Assembly (NCBI GenBank): GCA_028293425.1
Contig: JAQGOV010000186.1
Coordinates: 1-38,099 of the forward strand
From: Verrucomicrobiales bacterium
GTDB taxonomy: Bacteria > Verrucomicrobiota > Verrucomicrobiia > Limisphaerales > JAQGOV01
Length of the DNA: 38,099 nucleotides
Reading direction: 5' to 3'
Of this stretch, positions 8,557 through 20,900 are shown piece by piece. The translations under genes and the position numbers were made by a program. The stretch's first letter is position 1, and every line of letters begins with the position of its first letter. The notes under the pieces were generated by a model. That model saw only the letters and a list, made by a program, of their open reading frames with translations. It ran no database searches and had not been told where the DNA came from.

Positions 8557-9990
8557 ATGAAAGTTAGTATCTTCGGCTTAGGATATGTCGGCTGCGTGAC
8601 AGCGGCCTGTCTGACCAAGGATGGCCATGAAGTTATTGGTGTCGATGTCATGACCTCCAAAGTGGAGAGACTCGATGCTGGCAAGCCCACGGTGGTTGAA
8701 ACGGGCCTGGAAGACATGCTGGCTGAGGCCCACAAGCAGGGCCGCATTTCTGCCACGACCAATGGACGTGACGCTGTGCTAGCCACCGATGCCTCCATCA
8801 TCTGCGTGGGTACTCCCACGGGACCCGATGGAAACATGGACTTAACTGCATTGCGGCTCACAGCCGAATTGATTGGCCGCGCCATGAAAGAAAAAATGGA
8901 GCGTCATGTCGTCATCATGCGCAGCACCGTTCCTGCCGGCACGGCTGAGTCCTTTGTCTTTCCGCTTCTCCATCCCGAAGCGCCAGGCTCCAGTTTATAC
9001 CAGAATAGTGACCTGGTTGTTGTCCCCGAATTTCTCCGCGAGGGCACTGCCATCGCCGATTATTATGACCCCCCCTTTACCGTCGTCGGCAGCGCGACCG
9101 GCCAGCCCGATGACAACAAAGAAGCTGTGGAAGACTTGTTTGGTGGTGTGACCGGTCACATCCAATGGCTGCCGTTCCGTGAAGCCGAGATGCTCAAAGC
9201 TGTTTGCAATGCTTTCCATGCTCTGAAGGTAGCTTTCGCCAACGAGGTAGGCGCCCTGTGCTCTTCGATGTCGATCGATGGACATTCGCTCATGTCCCAG
9301 TTTGTCAAAGACCAGAAGCTAAACGTTTCAGCCGCCTATCTGCGGCCTGGTCTTCCATTCGGCGGTTCCTGCTTGCCGAAGGATTTGCGCATGCTTCTCC
9401 AGGTAGCGAGCCGCTCCGGCGTGGAACTGCCCCTCCTGCGCGGCACGTTGTCCAGCAATGAGGCTCACCTCAAGCGCGCCATTGACATGATTCCGAAGAA
9501 TGGGAAGAACCGCATCGGACTCAACGGTCTCGCCTTCAAATCCGGCACGGACGATCTCCGTGAAAGCCCGATTGTCCTGATTGCCGAGCATCTCATTGGC
9601 AAGGGCTTTGACGTTAAGATCTACGATCCGGCGATTGAGACCTCCATGCTGAACGGCACGAACAAGGAATACATGGAAAAGCATATTCCCCACCTTTCCA
9701 GCCGGATTGTCCCCACCCTTGATAATTTGGTGGAACATGCCGATATCCTTTTGATTACTCGGGATGCCGAACAGCTCCTGGATCGGGTGGTCGCGCTCGG
9801 AAAGCGCCCTGCCATCGTGGATCTGCGTGGCCAGAACAGCAACGTGAAGAAAATGTTGGAATCAAAAAAGCGCGCGAAGCCAGTCGTTCGTGAAGAATTG
9901 AAGGAAACGAACGGGCTTGGCCATCGCATTCTGATGCCGCTGAAGGAGCAGTCAGGCAATGGTAAGCACAAACCAATATGCAAGGCCTGA
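8557..9990 (+). CDS. algD: GDP-mannose 6-dehydrogenase (AlgD type)
   Basis: 477 residues of the UDP-glucose/GDP-mannose dehydrogenase family, which oxidise the C6 of a nucleotide sugar twice with NAD. The Rossmann motif GLGYVG is at residues 7-12, the catalytic cysteine is Cys272 in FGGSCLPKD, and the C-terminal domain carries KSGTDDLRESP. Several stretches follow AlgD rather than UDP-glucose dehydrogenases: EFLREGTAIADYYDPPFTVV, and NKEYMEKHIPHLSS near residue 370. GDP-mannuronate is the committed alginate precursor, so this fits the Alg8 and AlgG neighbours. About 40 residues past the usual AlgD end are extra and lysine-rich. It is the first gene of the second unit; a weak AAAGAAAG precedes the ATG. 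It overlaps the epimerase gene by 13 bp. Confidence 0.88.
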   Translation: MKVSIFGLGYVGCVTAACLTKDGHEVIGVDVMTSKVERLDAGKPTVVETGLEDMLAEAHKQGRISATTNGRDAVLATDASIICVGTPTGPDGNMDLTALRLTAELIGRAMKEKMERHVVIMRSTVPAGTAESFVFPLLHPEAPGSSLYQNSDLVVVPEFLREGTAIADYYDPPFTVVGSATGQPDDNKEAVEDLFGGVTGHIQWLPFREAEMLKAVCNAFHALKVAFANEVGALCSSMSIDGHSLMSQFVKDQKLNVSAAYLRPGLPFGGSCLPKDLRMLLQVASRSGVELPLLRGTLSSNEAHLKRAIDMIPKNGKNRIGLNGLAFKSGTDDLRESPIVLIAEHLIGKGFDVKIYDPAIETSMLNGTNKEYMEKHIPHLSSRIVPTLDNLVEHADILLITRDAEQLLDRVVALGKRPAIVDLRGQNSNVKKMLESKKRAKPVVREELKETNGLGHRILMPLKEQSGNGKHKPICKA

Positions 9991-11894
9991 CCGCTGAGCA
10001 ACTCAATCAAAATTCTGTTTCCCTGCCGCAAAAACAGTCGGCAGTCTTAACCGGGTTAGTAATTCTGCTGGCTCTGCTGGCATGGCCGCTGACCAGCGAA
10101 GGCGTGAGCTTTCGCTGGTCAGAGTCGTCATGGCGCATCTATGTCGAGGATCCCGGTACCGCGACATTGAGCGACATTAAAACGTTCTTACCCAAAGCCC
10201 CATTAACCCAGGTTTCGCCCGGCGTTTGGTATCTTGCTGCCGATCTCCAGGTCGCTAACGGCGCCCGGCTGGAAATTCATGGGACGAAGATTGGCGGAGA
10301 TTGCAACGAGTTGCGGCTCAAGAGCAACAACGAGTTCCAATTCCATACCAACATCGACACTCAGGCTATACTCGACATTAACATTTCCTTCATCAGTGTG
10401 GATTGGGGTTTTCTGGACATTCGGAACACGAAAATCACTTCCTGGAACGAGGCGGATAAAGGCCCTGATCTTGAGCATACCAAGTATCATCGCGCGTATA
10501 TTCGCTGCCGCTCCAGCATGGATCCGGATGGCGTCACGGTTCACGAATCCCGCATGGACATTGTCGATAGCGATATCGGTTACCTGGGCTCTCATAACGC
10601 TGAGGCTTACGGCCTGGTTTGGAAGGTTGCCACCCCCAAGATTAATCCTACCTACGGCACGCTCACCAATCTCTACAACATGTTGAATGTCTACGGAGAC
10701 ATTATCCGCACGAGGATTCATCATAATTTCTTCGGCATGTATTCATTCGGGTCCTATGGCCAAATCATGGTCGACAATGAACTTGACCATAATGTCGGTT
10801 ACGGGTTTGACCCGCATGACGACTCGGACTTCCTCGTCATTGCTCGCAACAACGTTCATCACAATGGCTGGCACGGTATTATCGCCTCACAGCGCTGTAA
10901 CAACCTGATAATCCGCGACAACACGTCATGGGAAAATGGCCGCAATGGAATCATGCTGCATCGCTATTGTGATGACTCATTGGTGGAGAATAATAAATGC
11001 CTGAACAATGGTGATAGCGGTGTCGCGCTTTTTGATACCCAGCGCGCCACGGTTATCAACAATAAATGCATTGGAAATTATAACGCCGGGATCCGCCTGA
11101 GCGTAGGCGCCTCCTATAATTTAATCGTCAGCAACGAGTTTGCCAATGGCGCCAGCTTTGGCCTCTACCTCTACAAAGGTATCGACGCTCCGAAACCTGG
11201 AGATGATGGACATCCCCGGGGCAACCGATTTTTTAACAATTTGGTCCACGATAATGGCGGCAACGGCATTTTTGTTACAGGCGGTGACCAAAATATTTTC
11301 TCTGGGAATCTCTTTTACAAGAATAACCCTGTTTTTTGGTTTGTGAACGGGCAGGGAAACAGGATGGATAGCAACTCCATTCCACGGGACGCCATTGTGC
11401 GCTCCCAGGGAGCGCCGAGCGTGCCTACCACCACCTATATTCGAAATCAACCCTACGCTCCGGTACAATTGGATTCCTTTAGCACCACTACCTTCGAGGA
11501 TAACTCAGGTAGGATTTATGATCCCGATGATGCGGGACTTTTCACTACCGTTACTCCGAGCGGGACGAGCCTGACCTTGACTGTGGCCGATATTCAAAAG
11601 GATTCCCATGTTTACACCCGAAACCTCCAAGTCACGCCCGACGCGGGGCTTGCTCTCGTCAATATCCTGATTTGGAACACTAGCGGCGACCTCAGCAAGC
11701 GTTGGAAAGTGCAGGCCGGGTCATCCACGCACTTAATTACTTTCAGGATCGGCGATCTCGATCCGAATAGAATTTATGTGGTGAGCAAAAATGGCATCAG
11801 TGCACAGATCACCGCCAGCGAGACCGGATTTCTCACATACCAGGACAGGTCTGTGACAACCGGGTTGACTGAATACACTTTAACACCGCTTTGA
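9978..11894 (+). CDS. algG: AlgG-type mannuronan C5-epimerase, right-handed parallel beta-helix
   Basis: 638 residues. A hydrophobic segment at about 22-40 serves as export signal or anchor, giving a periplasmic or secreted enzyme. The central part (about 190-480) is a right-handed beta-helix with many NNxxxxN turn ladders of the CASH/NosD type. The AlgG signature DPHD is at residues 278-281 in YGFDPHDDS, followed by HGIIASQRCNN and GRNGIMLHRYCDDSLVENN, which parallel the AlgG helix. AlgG converts D-mannuronate to L-guluronate within the polymer. A roughly 150-residue beta-rich C-terminal domain has no family I can name. The start lies inside the end of algD (13-bp overlap), so the pair should be co-translated. 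Exact epimerisation pattern and dependence on other complex members are not readable from sequence. Confidence 0.82.
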   Translation: MQGLTAEQLNQNSVSLPQKQSAVLTGLVILLALLAWPLTSEGVSFRWSESSWRIYVEDPGTATLSDIKTFLPKAPLTQVSPGVWYLAADLQVANGARLEIHGTKIGGDCNELRLKSNNEFQFHTNIDTQAILDINISFISVDWGFLDIRNTKITSWNEADKGPDLEHTKYHRAYIRCRSSMDPDGVTVHESRMDIVDSDIGYLGSHNAEAYGLVWKVATPKINPTYGTLTNLYNMLNVYGDIIRTRIHHNFFGMYSFGSYGQIMVDNELDHNVGYGFDPHDDSDFLVIARNNVHHNGWHGIIASQRCNNLIIRDNTSWENGRNGIMLHRYCDDSLVENNKCLNNGDSGVALFDTQRATVINNKCIGNYNAGIRLSVGASYNLIVSNEFANGASFGLYLYKGIDAPKPGDDGHPRGNRFFNNLVHDNGGNGIFVTGGDQNIFSGNLFYKNNPVFWFVNGQGNRMDSNSIPRDAIVRSQGAPSVPTTTYIRNQPYAPVQLDSFSTTTFEDNSGRIYDPDDAGLFTTVTPSGTSLTLTVADIQKDSHVYTRNLQVTPDAGLALVNILIWNTSGDLSKRWKVQAGSSTHLITFRIGDLDPNRIYVVSKNGISAQITASETGFLTYQDRSVTTGLTEYTLTPL

Positions 11895-11976
11895 TTGGGT
11901 GATGAATCTCGGAGCTAAAACGGACTGAAGCGGACAGCGGAGCCTGGAAGCAGCTCCTCTGAGGATTATTTATATC

Positions 11977-14900
11977 ATGACGAATGCGTTAACGCGCCAG
12001 ATGGTGAGAGTGAATCGGCTAGCCGTTTGGCTCATGGCTTTGCTGCTGCTTTTATGCTTTTCCCGGTTTAGCAACGCCGCTCAGTACGTGGTTGCCAATG
12101 TTTCGGATATCTCAACACGGATGACGGCCGCTTTGCCCGGCGATACTTTGATCATGGCCGATGGTCTCTGGCTCGACGCCGATATCCTCCTGCGTGGAAA
12201 TGGTGCTCCTGGCCAGCCGATTACTCTGAGGGCTCAAACCCCGGGGAATGTGTTTTTAAGCGGCAACTCGAGGTTGCGCATGGCCGGAAATTACTTGGTG
12301 GTGGACGGTCTCACCTTCACAAACGGTTACCGTTCATCCGGGGATGTCATTGCCTTTCGCTACTCAACATCGCTGCTGACGGAGCCGGCGAATAATTCCA
12401 TTCTTACAAACTGCGCGGTTATTGACTATAACACGCCAGCAGTCACCAATGATACCAAGTGGGTTTCCCTTTTTGGCGTCAGCAACCGGGTGGTGAGCTG
12501 CTATTTTAAGGGCAAAAGTAATCTGGGGAGCACGATCGTGGTTTGGGTGGAAGATCAGCCAAATTATCATCGGATTGAGCGCAATTACTTCGGGTTTCGA
12601 CCCCTGCTGGGAGTCAACGGCGGCGAAACGATCCGCGTTGGCAGTTCAGAGGTTTCTACCAATAGCTCCCACACCATCGTAGCTTTGAATTACTTCGATC
12701 GCTGCAACGGCGACGTTGAGGTGGTTTCGAATAAGTCCGGTGATAATGAGTATCGCCACAATACCTTCGTGGACTGCGAAGGTGCTCTCAGTCTTCGCCA
12801 TGGAAACGGCTGCTTCGTGGAAGGAAATTTTTTCTTCGGCCACAACAAACCCCGCACTGGCGGCGTTCGTATCATCGCCGAGGACCACAAGGTTTATAAT
12901 AATTACTTTTCCGAACTTGCAGGGTCCGGATCTTACTCGCCCCTCGGCATCATGCAAGGCCTCGTAAATAGCCCTTTAAATGGCTATTTCCAGGTGAAGC
13001 GGGCCCAGGTTCTTTTCAACACTTTTGTGCATTGTTCCAACAGCATCGTGATCGGCCTGACCGGCACGCTGACCGGTGGCACGGACGTCACCACCCTCCC
13101 GCCTGTTGATTGTTTAATTGCGAACAACCTGGTCTTGTCTGAGGGCAGCAAAATCATTGATAAACGTATTGACCCGGTGAACATGCTGTGGCAGTCCAAT
13201 ATCCTTTTCGGCGGTTCACTGGCCGGTTTTACGAACGGGAATTTCCAAGTTGACCCCCAGTTGTCCCTCGGCTCTGACGGATTGTGGCGCCCCGATGGAA
13301 CCAGTCCTGCCCGCGCCGCAGCCGGTGGAACTTACAGCTTTGTCACCGCGGATTTTGAAGGGCAGCCACGGATCGGTGCAAAGGATATCGGCTGCGACCA
13401 GGCCTCGGTTGCCCCTGCGCTCTACGCGCCACTTTCATCGGTCGATGTAGGACCGACTTGGCTGCCCACCCACCAGACTTTGCTCGCGTGGAATACGCCT
13501 GGTGACATGCGCTACGGCACACCTCTCAGCTCGGCGCAGTTGAATGCTACTGCGAATATTGCGGGAACTTTTACCTATAACCCTCCGGCTGGCACGATTT
13601 TGCCGCTGGGAGAAAACCAGATTCTGAGCGTCATCTTTACTCCGCTGGACGCGGCGAGCTATTCGTCCGCGACTCAGGCAGTCGTCATTCGGGTGATTCC
13701 AGGTATCCCTTCCATCACATGGACGAACCCGGCTGACATCACCTTCGGTCAGGCGCTTGGATTGGCGCAGTTAAATGCCTCGGTAAATGTTCCTGGGAAT
13801 TTCAGTTATTTTCCTGCAATCGGAACAGTTTTGGAGCCTGGTAACTCACAAAACCTTTCTGTAACTTTCACTCCGTCTGACACTGTCAACTATTTGGCCA
13901 CCACTCAGACAGTGAGCATTAATGTTCGCAAAGTCCTGCCCGTCGTTACGTGGCCAACACCCGCCCAAATCTCAGCCGGCACCCCTTTGGGCTCCACTCA
14001 GCTCAACGCTGCCGCCGACAGGCAGGGTACGGTCATCTACGTTCCACCCGCGGGCACAATTCTGGATCCGGGGTTTGGCCAGTCTTTGTCTGTCATCTTC
14101 ACGCCGGACGATTCCGCTCACTATTTCACGATCACCCAGAAGACAACCATCAATGTCCTTAGCCCTGTCAAATTGGATCCTGTTCTGTCCTGGGGAAACC
14201 CCGCAGATATTACCTACGGCACGCCCTTGAGTTCCGCTCAACTCAACGCTGCCTCGGGTGTCGCCGGAACTTTTGCTTACAGTCCGCCGGCTGGAACGGT
14301 GCTCAATGCGGGCACCGGCCAGGTTTTGACAGCCGCGTTTACGCCCTCCGAAACCTTTAACTACAACTCGGCCGCAAAATCCGTGACGGTAAACGTTCGT
14401 AAAGCTAATCCAACGATCGCTTGGGCTCAGCCGGACGCAATTGTCAGCGGAACTCCACTCGGCCCTGTTCAATTAAATGCCACCGCAGACGTAGCTGGAA
14501 CATTCACTTATGCTCCGGCTGCCGGCACCGTCTTGGGCGCTGGAAACGGTCAAATGTTGTCCGTTGTATTCACGCCGGCCGCATTCGCGAACTACAACTC
14601 CGTCACCCAGGCGCTCACCATCGATGTTGGAACCCGCACAAATCTCGGTTTAGTTCGGGTTGCGTATCTTATTCCTACGAACCGGGTTGCTCAAAGTAAC
14701 AGTTTGGCAAATCTGAAGAGTGCGTTGCTTCTCTATCGGGATTGGTTCCGTGATCAGATGCAACGCAACGGTTTTGGACCCAAAACCTTTAACCTTGAAA
14801 CTGAAGCTGACGGCATCACGCCCAAGATTAACATGATCCGTCTCGCTCAAACGGATTCAGAGTTGTTGTCCGATGTGGATGGCTCGAAAATTATTCAAGC

Positions 14901-17900
14901 AGCCACAAATGTCGGCGTAACTATAGGAGCTCGAGGGCAGGTCTGGTGGTTAATTCCCGAGACTCATTATGAAGTTTCAGATGGAACTGTTATTGGAAGT
15001 GCGGAAAGCTCGTTCAGTTTTGGTGGTTCCAGTGAGGACCCGGGCTGGGCGATGCAAGGAAGCGATTCCCTCCCATTTCTTCGCACGGATTGGTTGACTG
15101 GTTACTGGATGACTAACGACCTTGCCTACAATGGTCTTGTCGTCCCCGAATTGGGACCGTTTCCGCTTCAGACGGGGGTTTCGTTTCCATGGTTCCAAGG
15201 CACGACCCTGAGCAGCATCAGTTCCTATGCCCATGGCATGGGCCTTTGCTCAATTTTGGAAGGGCTGGATCTTGGCCATGACTTTCGCAATGATGAGAAT
15301 TTTAATGGCAGCGTGATGGGCTTTGGTTTCAGCGGCTTTCGAGGCTCCATGTTCCCCAAGCTATTTCCTTTCAATGCTGCCCGGCTGCCTTATGGCATGG
15401 CACTCGCCTTGAGTGTGAGTCCTTATTTCAACCCAGGCAGGGCCGTGACGGATGAGGTAAAGCCGGGCGTGACGATTGCCACCTCTGGACCTCGCACGCC
15501 ACAAAATGGTTTGATGCGCATTGCCTTCACGGCCTCGGACGCAGGCAGTCTGCATTCCGCGCTGCTTTATTGGAAACAGGGCAAAAACTGGAACCTGGTG
15601 GACGAAATGGTTTTGTCCGGCACTAGCGGCAGCTTCTCCTTCGCCACTGCTTATTATGATGCGGGCTTGACGAACGAATTCCAAATTCGAGTATATGACC
15701 GCCAGGGGAACCGTGGAACCGCCTCAACCATCATCCTGCCTGCCTCAGGGCTGAACAATGCCCCTTTGGCATCCATTACTGTCACCCCTGTTAACGCTGG
15801 CATGGGTGAGGACGTGGTCCTGGATGCTTCGGGGACTTTTGATGCCGAACACAGTACCTCACTTCTGGAAGTGGAGTGGGACCTGGATGGCGACGGCAAC
15901 TTCGATACTGCCCCTTCCAATTCATTGCTGTTTACAAATCGCTACTACAAACTCGGAGCAAACATGGTGCGTGCTCGCGTGAGTGACCCCGCCGGTGCCA
16001 GCGCGATTTCGGCCCCGATTCCGGTCAATATCACTCTCTGCGCCGCTACTTTGTCCCCTGTCGGTCGCTCTCACGGATTTGGATTGACCACTGGAACGGT
16101 TACGGTCGGTACAAGCCCAAGGTGCACGTGGAACGTGATCAAGACGAATGATTGGATCACAATTCTCGGTGGACCTGATTTCGTTGGCACCAACAAGATC
16201 CAATATGTCCTGCAAGCAAATTCGAGTTTGTTGCCTCGTGATGCAACCATGATGATCGCTGACCAGATCTATAGCATTCACCAGGATGGTATTATATGCA
16301 CCTATAGCCTGAGTCCGACAGCCCGTTTCCACGGCTTCGGAGCCGCAACCAGTACCGTCAAGGTTTCAGCGAAAGATGTATGCGCCTGGACCATCCAAAA
16401 CACTAATTCCTGGGTTACTATAACGTCGCCTCCGGATGGCAGGGGGACTGGTACGGTTACAATTCAATATTCTGTGTCCACAAACAAGGTTGCCAAGAGT
16501 CGCTCGGGCAACCTGCTGATTGGCGATCAGGTTTACACGGTAACTCAGTGGGGTACCAATTGCGCCTTTGTGCTCTCAGCGGCCAATGTCGCTCACAGCG
16601 GAAATGGTGAAACTGGCGCCGTAACTCTTTCCACCAGCGGCAATTGCCTTTGGGACACCGTCAACACGAATAGCTGGATTCATATTATTTCTGGGGACAC
16701 CGGCTTTGGATCCTCGAATATTACTTACGCAGTCGATGCGAACTCAGGAGGTTTGCGTAGCGGAACAGTCCTGCTGGGCGGCGAACCTTTCACCGTTATC
16801 CAAGCGGCTTGCTCATACGCGATCCAACCAACAACACGTTCTCATAGCAACCTTTCCGAGACAGGTAGTATCGTTTTGACAGCAGGCGGCGCCTGCCCTT
16901 GGACCGCTTCCACCCCGAATTCTTGGATTACAGTCCTTTCCAGCCCAACAAACTTGGGAAACGGCACCATCATTTACAAGGTTTCGGCCAATCCGACTTA
17001 TGCGGATCGCACGGGAGTGATCTCCGCGGGCGGACAAGCCTTCGCTGTTTTGCAGCAAGGCATTCCTTGCACTTATACCATCTCCACCAATCTCGTCCGT
17101 CATTCCGAGGCATTGGAAATCGGAGAGATTGATGTTTACGCCGGGGCTCAATGCCCCTGGACCGTTTCCAACACGAATGATTGGATTGAGATTCTATTTA
17201 GAACAAATGGTGTCGGCAACGGCAGCGCAACCTATTCCGTCGATGCGAACCTGGGCTTGTCGAGGACGGGTTTTGTGAGGGTGGCTGGCTTTCTTTGCCG
17301 AATCGAGCAGGACAGGGGTTTGCGGGTATTTCGTGCTACGGATATGTCGTTGGCGGGCGCTCAAACCAATTGGGTCAAGCTCATCTATGAGGCCCAGGGC
17401 ACCGGTAACTCGATGGCCTCCAGCCTTTGCTATGATCCTGCCCTCCTCACCTACATTGGGGCACGGCTCGGTTCCAACCTGCTCGGCAGCACTCTAACCA
17501 TAAACACCTCCCAAACTTCTCAAGGGCAGGTGGGCCTCAATCTGAATTTGCCTTCGGGCTGGGCGTTCACCGAAAGCACCCAAGCTGTCGTTGAGGTTGG
17601 CTTCCGGGCCGCTATGATCAGCGGCATGGCTACCACGACCGTCGCTTTTTGTGATTCGCCTGTTTCAAGAAGAATTCTGAATGTTGTCGGTCAACCAGTC
17701 CCGGTCAACTATTCCAACGCAACCGTTACGATTGTTGGTGATTGCAGCCTTGCTGAGTCCCTGGATGCTCCGCAGTTCATTTGGACAACCAACGGGACCT
17801 GGTTTTGCCAAACCAATGTCACGCATGATGGCATGGAAGCCGCCCAGAGCGCGCAGATCGGCGATGGACTCACGACTTCTTTTCAAACCGGCATCAACGG

Positions 17901-20900
17901 CCCCGGCACCCTCTCGTTCTGGTGGAAAGTGTCTTCGGAAACGAATAATGATACCCTGCGGCTTTTTGTCGCGGGCACCGAACAAATCAGGATATCCGGC
18001 GAGGTGGATTGGCAAAAGGTCACATTTTCCTTGCCCGCAGGGAGCAATACAGTTCAGTGGCGATACGCTAAGAATGGCAGCGTTTCGGTCGGGCAGGATC
18101 GTGCCTGGGTTGACCAGGTTCAGTTCACCCCTGCCGTCGTCAATATCACCACCCAGCCAGTTGGAGCAACCCTTGATCAGGGAAACACTGTCTCCTTGAG
18201 CGTCGCTGCCACCGGTTCTCCTCCTCTCTCCTATCAATGGCTCGTGAATGGGAACCTCATCTCCGACGGTGGAAACGTGAGCGGAACTGCAACTGCTTCG
18301 CTCCGTATTACGAATGCCCAGCCCAGCCAGTCTGGCGTCTACTCGGTGCTGGTCGGCAATCCGATTGGCATAGTGGCTAGTTCAAACGCCCTTGTGACCG
18401 TCGGCTCGATTGTGCCGTTGGCGGAAGCCTTGGACAAACCTGATTGGATTTGGACGGCCAGCGGCACACCGTCATGGGCCGGGCAGTCGGCCTTGAGTCA
18501 CGATGGCCAAAGCTCGGCCCGAAGCGGAGCGATCGCGGATAGTGGCACAACCTCCATCAGGGTGGATAATGTGGTCGGGCCTGGTACGCTTACTTTCTGG
18601 TGGAAAGTCTCCAGTGAAACCAACAATGACCGACTGCGCTTGTATGTCAATGCCTCCGAAATACTTCGCATTTCCGGCGAGGTGGATTGGCAATTTCAGA
18701 CCTATAATTTGGGAGCAGGGACCAATTCCCTGGAGTGGCGCTACACCAAAAACAGCAGCCTGAGTGCGGGGCAAGACCACGGCTGGGTGGACCAGGTCCA
18801 GTTCCTGCCCATCGCGCCGGCTATCACCACGCATCCGCTAACCCAGGCAATCGATCAAGGCGCCGGTATCACGCTTACAGTTCGTGCCTCGGGTTCCTCG
18901 CCGCTCAATTATCGCTGGCAATTTAATGGCGTGAATTTGGGCGATGATGCTTTTGTGACTGGCTCCGGAACTGCAACTCTCAAAATCACGAATGCTCAAC
19001 CTGCGCACGCGGGCAGCTACTCCGTGCTGGTCTGGAACGCATCGGGCACCGTCTCAAGCTCAAATGCAACTATCACCGTCTCGCCGGTGCTCCCACTGGC
19101 TGAAGCACTCGACGCTACCAACCTTAACTGGACTGTTACCGGAACTCCCCCTTTCGTTGGACAAACAAGCGTGACCCACGATGGTGTGGATGCTGCGAGA
19201 AGCGGCGCCATCCCGGATGGCCAGACAACCAGTTTTCAAACCGCGGTCTACGGTCCCGGCGTGTTAAGCTTTTGGTGGAAGGTTTCCTCGGAACCGAGCA
19301 ACGACAAACTAAGGTTTTATATTAACGGTTCCCAGCAGGAAAATATCACCGGTGAGGTGGACTGGACCTGGCGGACGTATGCTTTGAGCAGTGGAAGCAA
19401 TTTTATACAATGGCAGTACGTCAAGAACAGCAGCATATCAGCAGGCCAGGACCGTGGATGGGTGGACCAAATCATCTACATTTCGAACAGTGTTCCGACG
19501 GCCCCTATTATCGCGTTGCAGCCCGTCAGCCAATCCGTTGTTTCCCCTGGAACAACCACCTTCCGAGTGGGTGCCGTGGGCAGCGCTCCGCTCGGGTATC
19601 AATGGTTGTTTAACGGAACGAACATGCTCAACGGCGTTGGCGTGAGCGGCGCCACGACGACCAATTTGACTCTGACCAGCATTCAAGCCACCCAGGCTGG
19701 CGCCTACTCTGTCATCGTGAGCAACGCCGCGGGCACGGCGCTGAGCGCAAATGCAATTCTCACCGTCATTACCTCTCCGGTGATTACTAATCAACCCGCC
19801 AGTCAAAATGTGCTCGCGGGCGCTACGGTTACGTTCAAAGTCGGGGCTGTCGGCAGTGGCACCTTGGGCTACCAATGGCTCATGAACGGCACCAACCTGG
19901 TGAATGGAGGCAAGATTAGTGGGACTACGACCGCCACCCTCAGTATCTCGAGTGCTCAGGCGGCGCAGGCGGGCGTTTATTCCGTCCTCGTCACGAATGG
20001 GGCCGGGCAGGTTTCCAGTTCTGGAGCCTCGCTCGTGGTCAGCACGGCTCCGTCCATCACCCAGCAGCCTTTGACGCAAACAGTTGTCGCGGGAACCAAC
20101 GTTAGCTTCATGGTGACGGCGGCCGGTTCGGCTCCGCTCATTTATCAATGGCGGTTGAATGGGACCAATCTCCTAGACGCCTCGGCTTCGACTTCTCTCC
20201 TGACGCTCTCGAACATTCAGCCGGCCCAGGCCGGGGTTTACTCGGTGTTGGTCAGCAATATGGTGGGCAACGTCACCAGTTCAAATGCCTTCCTCACAGT
20301 AATTACTCCACCCGTGATTACCACCCAGCCCCTCGCCCAAACTATTCAGGAGACAGCGACTGCCTCCTTTAACGTTTCCGTGAGCGGCTCTACTCCATTG
20401 ACTTATCAATGGCGTCGCAATAATACAAACTTAGTCGACGGCGGCCCTGTCAGCGGTTCGAGTTCCCCAGCTTTGACTCTCCTCGGTGCGGTTCCAGCGC
20501 AGAGCGGGTCCTATTCTGTTCTTGTCAGTAATCTCGCCGGCATCGCTATCAGCTCCAATGTTGTTCTGAAAGTGATTCCTGCCTTAACGCTCTTCGACGT
20601 CCTGGATGGGCCTGGCCTTGCCTGGGCCACTTCGGCTGCTGCCCCATGGAAAGCCCAAACAAATGTCACTCATGACGGCTTCGATGCTGCCCAGAGCGGC
20701 AACATTTCGGCCAATCAAAACACCTGGACTGAGACCACCGTCAACGGTCCAGGTATACTCCGGTTCTGGTGGAAAGTTTCCTCCGAGACGAATCACGATT
20801 TCCTGACTTTTGCACAGGATAGCCAGCCAATGGCCAGCCTCTCGGGCGAAGTGAACTGGCGCTTGCAGGTTTTTGAAATCCAATCTGGACCCCACACCTT

